This document shows positions 12,901 through 22,506 of a stretch of DNA of 64,000 bases, piece after piece. Under the pieces are notes generated by a model that was not told where the DNA came from, made no database searches, and was given only the letters and a program-made list of their open reading frames with translations. Source of the DNA: Corydoras sp. C115 (Eukaryota; Chordata; Actinopteri; Siluriformes; Callichthyidae); the NCBI GenBank assembly GCA_019802505.1, contig JAFMOC010000428.1:400491-464490 (forward strand), in the 5' to 3' direction. Position 1 is the first letter of the stretch. Every line of letters starts with the position of its first letter. Both the position numbers and the translations under genes were made by a program.

Positions 12901-14587
12901 GGGAGAGCGAGGCAGCACGGAGAACCTCAGCGCCGAGCGAGTCTTCGATATCGCAGGTTAAGACCATTTTTGCATTTCCAAAAGACCCATTAACAAGCGG
13001 TGGCTTAGTGGTTTAGCAGGTTCTCCTCTCAGCGCTGGGGATTCCCAGTGCGAATCCCAATCTGGGTGGAGTTTCCATGTTCTCCCCGTTTCCGCGTGGG
13101 TTTCCTCCGGGTTTTCCGGTTTCCTCCCACAGTCCAAAAACATGGATCAAGTCAATTGAGTTCTCCAAATTGCCTCATATAGAGTGTGTCTGTGTGAGTG
13201 AGTGTGTGCCCAGTGATAGATTGGCGCCCTGTCCTGGGTGTATCTGCCCAGCACCCAAAACGTTCTCCCCTGGATGGGCATGGGAACCCCCCCCCCCCGT
13301 GACCCTAGTAGAGGATAAAGTGGAAGATAATGGATGATCCATTAATATAAAATCTACATTCCTATGGCAAGTCGTTAGAACCGGACATTTGTTTTGCTGC
13401 TCCACAGCCTCCCCTAGTGGTGGAAACATGGTGGTGGGATCTGGCAGCCCGGCACGAGTGGTGTTCACTGTGGGCTCGCCGCCCCGAGGAGGAACTCCAC
13501 CTCAGACCTGTCGATCCCGGAAGTTCTCGGGTGAGTCAGGGCTGGAAAAGGCATGGCGGTGGTAGCGTCGTGTTGTTGGAATGTTTTCAACGGTCTAGCC
13601 TTAACGTCAGGACTTAAGGATAAGGTTACATCTCGTTCTTGTCATTATTCTGCAGCATGTTCCTCGAGCTCCATCAGCCCCGTGGGTTCCCTGAACAGTC
13701 GTCACCCTCACGCAGGCACGTGCGCCGACGGATTCGACTGTCCCTCCAGTCCCCGCTACAGCCTCACCGATCCCTTCTCGGCCAAAATGGAAGGCGCGGT
13801 GACCTTTGAAGCCCCCGAGCTGCCGGAGGAGACCCTAATGGAGGTATCCGTCACTTCTCCTTTAACACAGTTAAAAGCGCGCGACGGACACGCCGAGTGA
13901 ATTCGTCGTCCGCGTTCTCTCCGCAGCAGGAGCACACCGAAATCCTGCGCCGACTGCGCTTCACTCTGGACTTCGCCCGCTGCTTGGTGGAGGTTGCAAC
14001 ATCCAAGGGAGGGGAGGTGGAGCGGGAGCGGGAGCAGGAGCGGGAGGAGTCCCCATCCACCTGCCTTCACCAACAGCAGAGTCTCGTCGCCGATCAGATC
14101 AGTTCCCTGAGCCGCGAGTGGAGGTGAGCAGTCTGTCCGTTATACTGTAGATATTATATATTAGGGCTGTCTTCAACTCAGGATTTTCATAGTCGAATCT
14201 GATTTCGTCAGATTTTCCCTATAGTCGACGGATTAGTCGAATCAGTTAAAATTTCACCACAAGATGGCGCTATAAGCGTGGTTTTTAAAAAAAGATTTAT
14301 TTTTTACATTTTACTTGTTTTTTTTAGAGCACCGTAAATGCGCACACATCATTAAAAAAAATATTAACAGAAATCAGGATGATTTTATTTGACAAACGGC
14401 TATATATATAACGAAAACGAAGACATTTCATGTAAAAACTAATGCTTAGCAGCAGCCATGGGCGCCCCCATGTGGTCAAAATGGTACAATCGACTATGAG
14501 GTTCATAGTCGACTACGGTTCTCCGAATCGAATCGTCGAATCAGCGAATATTGCAGCTCACCCCTATTATATATCATTAATATTTTC

Positions 14588-14644
<57 letters not shown>

Positions 14645-15946
14645 AGTCACGCCGAACAGCTGGTGCTGTATATGAAGACTGCGGAGCTGCTGTCCGCTGC
14701 ACTGCACACGGCCATGGAGAGCATCAAGGAGGGCAAGCTGTATCCCTCCACCACCGTCAAACAAGGTGAGGTCTCTCCATCTGCACCTCAGCCCCCATTA
14801 CAGCTCCGCCTCCCAATGACCATCAGCGATCGGTGATCGTTCAGAGCAATAACGGCTTAATGTCGGTGTCCAAACTGAGGTTCATCTCCTGAAAAAAAAG
14901 GAAACTTGTGGTCACTGTGACTATTTTTCTTGCTCCCAGTGGTCAGGAGACTTAACGATCTCTACAAGTCCAGCGTGATGTCGTGCCGCGCCCTGAGCGC
15001 CAGCCTGGAGCGGTTCTTCTCCCGCAAGCACCGCCTGATGGACCACATCAACAGCATCACCGCAGAGAGGCTCATCTTCGGCCACACTGTACAGATGGTA
15101 TGAGGAGATTTATTTTATATATATATATATTTGAGCAATAAGGTACGAGAGGGCGTGGCATTCTTGTGAATTAATTAATCATGAGGTGTTGTTTTGTGTA
15201 AAGGAGTACAGTTACACCGCTTTGCTGTGATTTATTTACAATAATACACAACATCGAGAGGCTTATTGCTTTTATAAAAACGCTTACAATCACACTGTAA
15301 CGGTCCAATGCTGCCATCTTGTGGACACATTGCAGAACGCAGTTTAGAAAAAAGGGGGAAAGGTTGTTTATCACACATAGTGGGGTGTGTGTGTTATTGT
15401 AAACGATGTCACTGCTGGACAGACGGCTCAGCCAATCAGTGTTGGCCCAGAACTACCCATGTTTTTATATATATATATTACACCAGCGATGGATTGGCGC
15501 CCTGTCCTGGGTGTATCTGCCCAGCGCCCGAAACGTTCTCCCCTGTATGGGCATGGGGAACCCCCCCGCGACCCTAATGGAGGATAAAGCGCGGGAGATA
15601 ATGAATGAATATATATATATATAAAACCTGGAATAAATAAATAAATAAATAAATGTTCCGTTTGTGTGAAGGTCCAGACCGCGGCTCTGGATGAGATGTT
15701 CCACCAGGGCGAGGCGTCGGTGCAGCGCTACCATAAGGCCCTGCTGCTGATGGAGGGCCTCTCTATGCTTCTTACGGAGCAGGACGACATCCTCAGCGTC
15801 AGCAAGTGTGCGTGTCGTGGCTTCTCGCGTTTCCCTTCGTCAGCGTTTCGACGCCACATGCTCGCGTTCTGACCTTTTGTCTCCTCACAGGTAAGCAGTG
15901 TATCGAGCGGCGCCTCACAGCCCTGCAGTCCGGCCTCTGCGTTTAA
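217..15946 (+). CDS. ulk1: Serine/threonine-protein kinase ULK1 (27 coding exons expected, 26 located, one 1-base lesion)
   Basis: ULK1 is the Atg1-family kinase that starts autophagy with ATG13, FIP200 and ATG101. Exons: 217-306, 1513-1605, 4854-4886, 5295-5331, 7180-7353, 7454-7526, 7608-7709, 7783-7841, 7952-8034, 8554-8604, 9203-9291, 9978-10140, 10297-10357, 10482-10571, 11295-11417, 11927-12066, 12219-12463, 12561-12724, 12841-12956, 13408-13530, 13656-13843, 13927-14123, 14647-14765, 14940-15097, 15672-15807, 15891-15946. Visible marks are the glycine-rich loop (GHGAFAVV), VAVK lysine, HRDLKPQN, DFGFA, the LIR core FVMV (10113-10124), the mTORC1-site context TVGSPP, and the C-terminal ATG13-binding domain ending CKQCIERRL. 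With the unlocated 42-base exon 3 and one restored base the total is 1002 codons, against 1050 residues in human. Exon 7454-7526 is one base short. ULK1 rather than ULK2 is judged from the middle and C-terminal regions. Confidence 0.95.
675..1095. repeat. Dispersed repeat, LINE 3'-end-like
   Basis: It starts with an (AATTC)n-type tract and TTTTATTTATAAAGCAC, then continues with a stretch resembling a dispersed teleost retroelement 3' end (ATTCCACAGTCTGGGAGC near 967). No reverse transcriptase ORF is present. The family name is uncertain. Confidence 0.4.
1821..2178 (-). repeat. tRNA-derived SINE (V-SINE type), near full length
   Basis: Read on the minus strand it has the head GGCGGCACGGTGGCTTAGTG with a B box GGTTCGAATCC, the conserved central block containing GTGGAGTTTCCATGTTCTCC, and a tail ending in (TGAA)n. 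The same element recurs over 30 times in the window. It lies in ulk1 intron 2. Confidence 0.85.
3229..3258. repeat. (TG)n microsatellite
   Basis: About 15 perfect TG units in an ulk1 intron. Confidence 0.95.
3800..4150. repeat. MITE-like repeat, partial copy
   Basis: It begins AATAAGGCACGGGAGGGCGTG and contains a block ending in AATGCCATCTAACGG. The same modules recur at about 15128-15345 and 35520-36955, where the far end appears as the reverse complement CACGCCCTCTCGTACC. This suggests a non-autonomous DNA element with terminal inverted repeats. Confidence 0.45.
4555..4582. repeat. (CA)n microsatellite
   Basis: About 14 CA units, upstream of the ulk1 exon at 4854. Confidence 0.95.
5552..5900 (-). 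repeat. V-SINE copy, first of a tandem pair
   Basis: Near full-length minus-strand copy in an ulk1 intron, flanked by (TATAT)n tracts and followed by a second copy in the same orientation. Confidence 0.85.
5932..6291 (-). repeat. V-SINE copy, second of a tandem pair
   Basis: It is very similar to the copy at 5552-5900, with the same orientation and the same TATAT tract on both sides. Either a tandem duplication or two insertions into the same AT-rich target. Confidence 0.85.
6300..7179 (+). other. ulk1 intron segment without recognised genes
   Basis: An open frame of 121 codons exists at 6357-6722 but has no homology that I recognise, no start support and no splice context linking it to ulk1. 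I treat it as chance. No repeat was identified. Confidence 0.5.
7903..7947. repeat. (TC)n microsatellite serving as a polypyrimidine tract
   Basis: About 22 TC units end 4 bases before the acceptor AG of the ulk1 exon at 7952. The repeat is the polypyrimidine tract of that splice site. Confidence 0.9.
8083..8430 (+). repeat. V-SINE with target-site duplication
   Basis: Full-length plus-strand copy in an ulk1 intron, flanked by TGTATTATCCCC and TGTATTGTCCCC. The near-perfect 12-base target duplication marks a fairly recent L1/L2-type retroposition. Confidence 0.9.
9293..9960. repeat. TG-rich minisatellite/microsatellite
   Basis: About 660 bases of (TG)n interrupted by TCTGCAAG-type units (repeat about 20-50 bases), then (AT)n and (TG)n, filling most of the ulk1 intron between 9292 and 9977. 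It is open in several frames because TG/GT repeats contain no stop codons. Confidence 0.9.
9972..9980 (+). promoter_or_regulatory. NAGNAG tandem splice acceptor
   Basis: The acceptor reads CCGCAGCAG. Splicing at the first AG adds one Gln, and at the second gives SPPS directly as in human ULK1. Both keep the frame. Confidence 0.5.
10775..10813 (+). repeat. SINE fragment (head joined to middle)
   Basis: GGGGCGGCACGGT is fused directly to the AATTGAAGTCTCCAAATTGC block, so the centre of the SINE is deleted. It directly precedes the copied ulk1 exon end at 10814. Confidence 0.6.
10814..10866 (+). pseudogene. Copied fragment of ulk1 exon end plus donor site
   Basis: The 15 exon bases ending GATATCGCAG, the GT donor and about 38 intron bases match 12942-12997, where they form the true end of the ulk1 exon 12841-12956 and its intron start. 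The copy sits in an earlier intron and runs straight into a SINE, as the source does. Confidence 0.8.
10867..11206 (+). repeat. V-SINE linked to the copied ulk1 exon end
   Basis: Plus-strand copy whose 5' junction (AACAAGCGGTGGCTTAGTG) is the same as that of the SINE at 12998, so both derive from one duplication that included flanking ulk1 sequence. Confidence 0.85.
11472..11795 (+). repeat. V-SINE copy
   Basis: Plus-strand copy in the ulk1 intron after the exon at 11295-11417, with head, B box and central block. The tail is degenerate. Confidence 0.85.
12998..13335 (+). repeat. V-SINE copy next to an ulk1 donor site
   Basis: Plus-strand copy starting about 40 bases after the donor at 12957. 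It is the partner of the copy at 10867-11206. Confidence 0.85.
14162..14566 (+). mobile_element. hAT-like MITE, complete, with 8-base target duplication
   Basis: A 405-base non-autonomous element with ends TAGGGCTG and CACCCCTA, flanked by the perfect 8-base duplication TTATATAT. It has several internal inverted GTCGACTA motifs and no transposase frame. Eight-base duplications are typical of hAT transposition. It lies between ulk1 exons 13927-14123 and 14647-14765. Relatives are at 23581, 31318 and 36463. Confidence 0.8.
14589..14640. repeat. (TG)n microsatellite adjoining a 3' splice site
   Basis: About 26 TG units followed by TTTTAG and the ulk1 exon at 14647. There is no other pyrimidine-rich tract, so the acceptor relies on a UG-repeat. 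Confidence 0.9.
15128..15345. repeat. MITE-like repeat, partial copy
   Basis: It starts AATAAGGTACGAGAGGGCGTG and contains GCTGCCATCTTGTGGACAC, matching modules at about 3800 and 35520-36955. Confidence 0.45.
15484..15609 (+). repeat. 5'-truncated V-SINE
   Basis: Only the 3' third (from CAGCGATGGATTGGCGCCC) is present, within an (AT)n tract of an ulk1 intron. 5' truncation is usual for LINE-driven retroposition. Confidence 0.8.
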
Positions 15947-18900
15947 AGACCGTACGCACCACCGACATTCCTGTGCCACGTTCCCCGGCCGCCCCTTTAG
16001 CGTTCCGTGCCTGTTCTTCGGCTCCTCGCTCGCCGGCACCCGAAGACGGCTTGGGTCAGCACTGCGTGGCGATGTAAGGGGCCAGTCGCCATCACCGAAC
16101 GCCGCACCGTGTGTAGGTCCTTCTGAGATAATCACGCTTCTTCGTCGTCACCGATCAGCACAATCTGCCCCGTGAGAGCATAAAGCTGCACTGCTGTAAG
16201 CATCATCACGTTCACACATTGCATCAGATTCGCTTTATTCCCGGGAATGTGCAATCGCAGCCGGCGGACTCGACCCTCCCTGTGGAATCAAGACTCGTTT
16301 CAGCCGCGCCAAGCCAAATTCAGTGCTTCTGAGTGCATCGTTACCCGTGAAGGGAAATCACGCAGATTTATCTCCACTTCCGAATTTCAGATGTTCTCTC
16401 TGAGACACTCGAGGATGATTTGAAGCCACATGCAGTGAGTGTATTTTCATGAATGAGTTTGCAATCCAGTTATCATGTCCGGTCATGCCACCAAAACTTT
16501 TGTCATTTCTTAATTTGTGTATTTATTTCCGAAGCAAACGTTCTGATCCACATCGGAACCCCGCCGCGTATTACTTCGTTAGGCATCAATTTAGAAATTA
16601 TATTTCACACAATAGTGTTAGATGTAAAAATGTACCGATATATGTAATATAGTCACATATGAATTCTATACCAAATGATTTAGTGTGGTTTGTGATCACG
16701 GTGTCGTCACAGTAACCGTTTTAATAATGCAATGTTAAACTCGCAGCATCAGCACCAGGGTGGTGGTTTCGGTCGCGTTGAAGACTTTACGGTGACACTT
16801 TCTTTGAACCCGGTATTCATAATGCATTAATAGTGCATTTATATTGCTTTACATCATTTGTCATAAGCCTTTGTTAAAGTCCATAGATGTTAATAATCAT
16901 CGGCGTAAATTGTTATAACAATTTTACGTGACGCTTTATAACGCAAAGTGACATGATGCATTATAACATGTATTTATTTAAAATTTTTGGTTCTTTGGAT
17001 CTTTGTGTTCTTACTTAAAACAAAGACGATTACACTTTACTTAAAGTCCGTAAAGAGCATTTATAAACTTATTTAAAGTCTTTATGTGCTACCATGTATG
17101 TTCAGTCTCTTTCGAAGAGGTAATTAGTGCCATCACTTAGAGTTTATAAGCTTTTATAAACATTTTCAAACACAAACGTTATAAGGCTTTGTCACTGGTC
17201 TCTATAATTAGATGATGAACATATAAAGTGTTTAAAGGCATGTTCTTATAACACTATATGAGTGGCTATGTACATCTATGGACATTAAGAAAGGCTTATG
17301 ACCAGTATTATAAAGCTTTGTCAATGTGTTAATAATGCGTTATGAATATCGGATTAAGGTAAAGTGTTATTGACTTTTTTTTATTATTTTTTTTATAGAA
17401 TCCTTATTAATTCCATTCGTTCATGTGATTGAAACATGATGCGTTGATCATTCCACTCTTTGTAAATGTCACCCCCTAAACTGGACTCTTGATTTGAATC
17501 AGATATTTTTTTCTCAGTGTAAACACTCTCACTGCTGTGTGACGGTAAAGACGTCATCGTCCTCGTTAGAGATATTTTATCACCAGTGAGGCCGTGTGTA
17601 GCACTTTAGAATGTGGACCAGGCTGATGGAGGGCTTCCTTGCTTTCAGAGTTAGAACGCCTGCTGATCCTGATCGCCTTTTCATTTTATTTTATTTTATT
17701 TTTAAGTTTTAAATGCGTTTCCCACAGTGAAATCAGACTTGGTTCAGATGCGTGTTATAAGCGTGAAATCACCCGCGACCAACAGGGGTCTGGAATATTA
17801 CCACAAAGAGCGCCATGGCATCACACTACGATGAAACAACATCGTGCCAACAATAAAGAATTGTTGAGGACGTTGAAACTCTTCTGGGCAAATAAGTCCT
17901 AACAGCAAGAATTAAACAAATCGATGAGGTATATCATTTATGAGACGTCCTCATTTAGTTCGTATATATGAGATGTGGGGCAATTTGCGAGCCAACTTTG
18001 CAGATTTGCCAAAAATCGAAAGAGGTCAGGAGTTGTCTTAAGCACCCATCATTCAGACATCTCATTGATTTTGGTAGGACCATTAAAGGTATAATAGTTG
18101 GAGGTTCCAGTAAAGAGAAATGCTGCAGCATGCGATGTCCTGCTGGGCCGTGGAGTCCGTGTACTTTCCTGGATACGGCCGTTTCCACATTCTGAATGAA
18201 CGTGCCCTGAATCTAGAACCCAGACCTTGTGTCCTTTTCTGCCTAATGGATAAAAGTGGCTCGGCGAGGTCACGTTCCAAATTCTAGAATGACGCCTTCT
18301 TGCTTAGATCTTCATTCATGCCAGCTTTTGTTTGTTCTGAGCATGTGAGTGATGGAGCCAGCATCTAAAATGAAATAAATTATTAAATCTATGTGACCTG
18401 CAACCTCTGCTGCATCTGAAGGCTGTCTCCAGTTGTCTTTTTTTTTTGTTTTTTTTTGACATCTCAGACATATCCCTGCAGCCAAACTGAGGTTTGCATC
18501 AAATGAATTCATTACACCGCTCTCGGAGGTCTGATACGGACTCGCGGCCCACAGACGGCTGAGCTGAGGGTCAGAAGTCGTCCGAATTCACAGCAATGCA
18601 AACTTTTGCTTTTAAAGGTGTGTGAGCTTTATAGTTGTGTATTTTTACGAATGTGTGTGTGTGTTGGGACTTTTCGTGTGGTTGTTAAACATGCCGGGGA
18701 TACGTGCCTTCTGACGTTATAAATTTGAAAACACTGATATATTATTTTTTTTTTCCTTCCTGTCGTCGCATGCTCGTTTGCTTTGCGTGCGAGTGTTGGT
18801 GTGAATTGATGTGTTTGGATTTTGAACTGAATCTGTGTTCGTGCGTCGGTTCTGTTTCATGTTTCTGTGTAATGTGTTTGGTTGAATTGCGTTGTGTGTG

Positions 18901-18968
18901 AGGGGTCATGCTGGACGCTGGATGCTGGAGGCCGGTGTGTGGCTCAACTGAAAACAAGTGTTGGCTCG

Positions 18969-19003
<35 letters not shown>

Positions 19004-19199
19004 GTAGACGTCGACACTTTTTGTTTTTTTTTTAAATCAGGATCCTGGTCCTGTTCAACTTCTCTACATTCTTTCAAACAATTCCAATTTCCATATTTTT
19101 TTTCGCCTTTAATATTTTGTGTGCGCTCTAATTCAAGAGGTTTTTTCTTTATCGCTGCTGTTTTCAGCGTCTATTAATTTTCTATTTCTCATAAATAAA
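15947..19199 (+). other. ulk1: ulk1 3' UTR (inferred) with terminal AATAAA
   Basis: After the ulk1 stop there is no coding gene until pus1. Possible polyadenylation signals include AATAAA at 19194-19199. The extent of the 3' UTR is inferred; an earlier signal could be used. A large inverted-repeat element sits at 16791-17371. Confidence 0.45.
16791..17371. mobile_element. MITE with long terminal inverted repeats in the ulk1 3' region
   Basis: The left end GACACTTTCTTTGAACCC continues into GGTATTCATAATGCATTAATA. The right end, reverse-complemented, reads AACACTTTACCTTAATCC then GATATTCATAACGCATTATTA. The roughly 40-base imperfect inverted repeats bound a 580-base AT-rich body with no ORF. Confidence 0.65.
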
Positions 19200-19631
19200 G
19201 TTGCATCACGTACCTTCCCGCTGCTGCCTTCTGAACACTAACCCCTGCTCGTGAACTGCCCCCGAATATTTTATGATAACATCACAGTACCGCCGATGTG
19301 ACATTTCTTTCCCTCCGAGGTTTTACATGTACATAAAGATTGTAAATTAACTTATTGGGGAGAAGGTGTATATAAAACGGGCGGCCGCATGAAGACGTGC
19401 TTCTTTTTTTTTTTCTGTTACCCACCAAAGAGAAATGTACCCATCTCCCAGTCATCGCTCCGTTTCAGTATCACCATAAGAAAGAAAGTCTATATACCAG
19501 CTGTAACTTTTTTTGCTTTAAAGAGTACAAAAAAAATAAAGACATGCAATATGATTGTGCTGTGCGATTGTCTGTTCATTTACAAATACGCTGCTGTAAA
19601 GCAGTACGGTTTATTAAATAATGAAAATGCT

Positions 19632-19986
19632 CATTCATTCATTCATCCATTATCTTTTGCTTTATCCTCTATTAGGGTCGCGGTGGGGTTCCCCATGCCC
19701 ATGGCCATCCAGGGGAGAACGTTTCGGGCGCTGGGCAGATACACCCAGGACAGGACGCCAATCCATCGCTGGGCACACACTCACTCACACAGACACACTC
19801 TATATGGGGCAATTTGGAGAACTCAATTGACTTGATCCATGTTTTTGGTCTGTGGGAGGAAACTGGAGAACCCGGAGGAAACCCACGCGGACACGGGGGG
19901 AGAACATGGAAACTCCACCCAGATGGGGATTCGAACCGGGTATCCCTAGTGCTGAGAGGAGAACATGCTAAACCACCGCGCCGCCC
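19632..19986 (-). repeat. V-SINE, near full length
   Basis: Minus-strand copy with (ATTC)n at its left edge and the complement of the GGCGGCG head at its right edge. Confidence 0.85.
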
Positions 19987-20228
19987 ATAGATAACCACTC
20001 TGTTCCAAATGTAAGCGTAAAGAAACATCTCAGCATGCCTTGAGGTAGATGGGCTACAACCGCAAAGGATGGCGTCATGCCAGTCTAGAGTGCATATATA
20101 ATAATCTTACTGTGTGTAAATATGGAGCTGTCGTGAATTGTGGTTAAGCTCTTTTAATCAGACTAATTAATATGCCGTTAATCAGACTAATCTTAACAAG
20201 CCAGCTTATTAACAGAATAAACATTGCC

Positions 20229-20508
20229 GGCACACTGGTTAGCATGTTCTCCTCTCAGATTCAGGTGCAGATACCAATCTGGGTCAAGTTTCCATGTTCC
20301 CCGGTTTCCCCCCAAAGTCCAAAAACATGGATTCAAGGTAAATCGAATGCTTCAAATTGCCCCATATAGAGTGTGTTTGTGTGTGTGTGTGACTATGTGA
20401 GTGAGTGTGTGCCCAAAACGTTCTCCCCTGGACGGGTATGAGGGAACCCCCCCTTCCCACGTCCTTAGTAGAGGATTAAGCGGAAGATAATAAATGAATG
20501 AATACTCA
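20229..20508 (+). repeat. Diverged V-SINE
   Basis: Plus-strand copy with internal deletions in the B-box and central regions, ending in (TGAA)n. Older than most others here. Confidence 0.7.
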
Positions 20509-20570
20509 AAACGCGGCCTTTTAAAAAATGCACTTAGTATAACATATTAAGAAACAATTGAAGAAAATAA

Positions 20571-20926
20571 GCGGCACGGCGGCTTAGTGCTTTAGCACGT
20601 TCTCCTCTCAGCGCTAGGGGTTCCCGGTTCGAATCCCCATCTGGGAGGTGTTTCCATGTTCTCCCCGTGTCCGCGTGGGTTTCCTCCGGGTTCTCCGGTT
20701 TCCTCCCACAGTCCAAAAACATGGATCAAGTCAATTGATTTCTCCAAATTGCCCCATATAGAGTGTGTGTGAGTGAGTGAGTGTGTGCCCAGTGATGGAT
20801 TGGCGTCCTGTCCTGGGTCTATCTGCCCAGCGCCTGAAACGTTCTCCCCTGGATGGGCATGGGGAACCCCCCCGCGACCCTAATAGAGGATAGGGCTAAT
20901 GGGATAGGATAATGGATGAATGAATG
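20571..20926 (+). repeat. V-SINE with 14-base target duplication
   Basis: Full-length plus-strand copy flanked by the perfect direct repeat AATTGAAGAAAATA (20556-20569 and 20927-20940), showing recent insertion. Confidence 0.9.
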
Positions 20927-21052
20927 AATTGAAGAAAATATTCGCTAGAGGGCGCCAACAATCCACGTGCTCTGCTCATTGTGGGATTTCCACGCTGCAC
21001 TCTGGCAACCCGCAGAGTTCTCGCGATACTTCACAAAGCGCTCCATGTGAGA

Positions 21053-21056
<4 letters not shown>

Positions 21057-21084
<28 letters not shown>
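21057..21084. repeat. (TG)n microsatellite
   Basis: About 13 TG units between ulk1 and pus1. Confidence 0.9.
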
Positions 21085-21087
<3 letters not shown>

Positions 21088-21629
21088 ACGGGGGAAAAAA
21101 AAAGGTGAAACAAACGCGACGTTTTGTTAATTATTATATTTAATTAATTACAGTTTATTATATTTTTAAAACGTCATGGTCGTGTAAACGCAGTGAGGAT
21201 GCCCCTGGCGGCGAGCAGAAGGTAGCAGGAGTCGTGGACGGGGACATGCTGAGGACGGCTCGGCTGCTCTGCGAGGTAACGAGGCCACCCCGAGGTGAGG
21301 ATCAAAGTGCCGCTCTGCGAGGGAGGGTTATTACAATAACCTCCGAACAACCCCACGACAACCTGTCACTGCGGCATGTCCTGCCCACGTGATCCTCATC
21401 TGGACTGCTCTGGGGGGGGGGGGGCACAAACAGCTGTATGTCAATACATCAAAGGATTATTGATATTAATTATTCATGAGTAATTAAATAACCGGTTCTG
21501 TCAGCACCGGAATACCGACGATACCTAAGAGTTTATGGGTCGATAAGAAATGTAAATGCAAAACTCACGGAAGCTGTACGTTTATGGCTATGGGGAGTGG
21601 TAACGGTGTTACGTACGGTTTTGCTTTGC

Positions 21630-21946
21630 TATTAGGGTCACGGTGGGGTTCCCCATGCCCATCCAGGGGAGAACATTTCGGGCGCTGGGCAGATAGACCC
21701 AGGACAGGGGGGCAATCTATCGCTCGACACACACTCACTCACACAGACGCACTCTATATGGGGCAATTTGGAGAACTCAATTGACTTGATCCATGTTTTT
21801 GGACTGTGGGAGGAAACCGGAGAACCCGGAGGAAACCCACGCGGACACGGGGAGAACATGAAAACTCCACCCGGATGGGGATTCGAACCGGGAATCCCTA
21901 GCGCTGAGAGGAGAACATGCTAAACCACTAAGCTACCGTGCTGCCC
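21630..21946 (-). repeat. V-SINE copy lacking its tail
   Basis: Minus-strand copy, followed within 30 bases by another copy in the same orientation. Confidence 0.85.
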
Positions 21947-21973
21947 TATTATTATTATTATTATTATTATTGT

Positions 21974-22289
21974 TCATTCATTCATTCATTATCTCCCGCT
22001 TTATCCTCTATTAGGGTCGCGGTGGGGTTCCCCATGCCCATCCAGGGGAGAACGTCTCGGGCGCTGGGCAGATAGACCCAGGACAGGGCACCAATCCATC
22101 GCTGGGCACACACTCACTCACACAGACACACTCTATATGGGGCAATTATGAGAATTCAATTGACTTGATCCATGTTTTTGGACTGTGGGAGGAAACCGGA
22201 GAACCCGGAGGAAACCCACGCGGACACGGGGAGAACATGGAAACTCCTCCCGGATGGGGATTCGAACCGGGAATCCCTAGCGCTGAGAG
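21974..22289 (-). repeat. V-SINE fused to a 130-base unit (copy 1)
   Basis: Minus-strand copy whose tRNA-like head is missing. In its place follows the unit at 22290-22421. Confidence 0.8.
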
Positions 22290-22421
22290 GTGTCGTATAG
22301 TCATCTTTTTTTTTTTTTTGCAGATTAAAGATACCAGACTGGAAAGCAAGCTCATTGGTTGTTGTTATTTATTTATTTATTTAGTGCTTGTTCTCACCTG
22401 AGAGAGCTGCTGAGCTGAGAG
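22290..22421 (-). repeat. 130-base unit at a SINE head, inverted partner at 25851
   Basis: The stretch running from TGTCGTATAGTCATC to GCTGAGCTGAGAGG matches the reverse complement of 25851-25984. Both copies adjoin a truncated SINE head, and together they bracket pus1 as a 3.4-kb-spaced inverted repeat. Confidence 0.75.
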
Positions 22422-22506
22422 GCACGTCCCGAAAATAAAATAATAAAATCTCGGTTTCATGCCGCATTAAAACCCTCAATCTGTGTGTTTTTTGTTCTTT
22501 CGACAG

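Larger units (their letters stand above)
19200..22506 (+). other. ulk1-pus1 intergenic region, repeat-rich
   Basis: It holds five SINE copies and microsatellites. A short TCTCGCGATA motif at 21019-21028 resembles the TCTCGCGAGA core-promoter element and might mark the pus1 promoter, but no first exon could be assigned. Confidence 0.4.

Noticed and set aside
217..15946. ULK2 rather than ULK1
   Set aside because: The middle region (RLHSAP, ERNPLP-type QRNPLPTILGSP, VVFTVGSPP) and linkage to pus1 fit ULK1.
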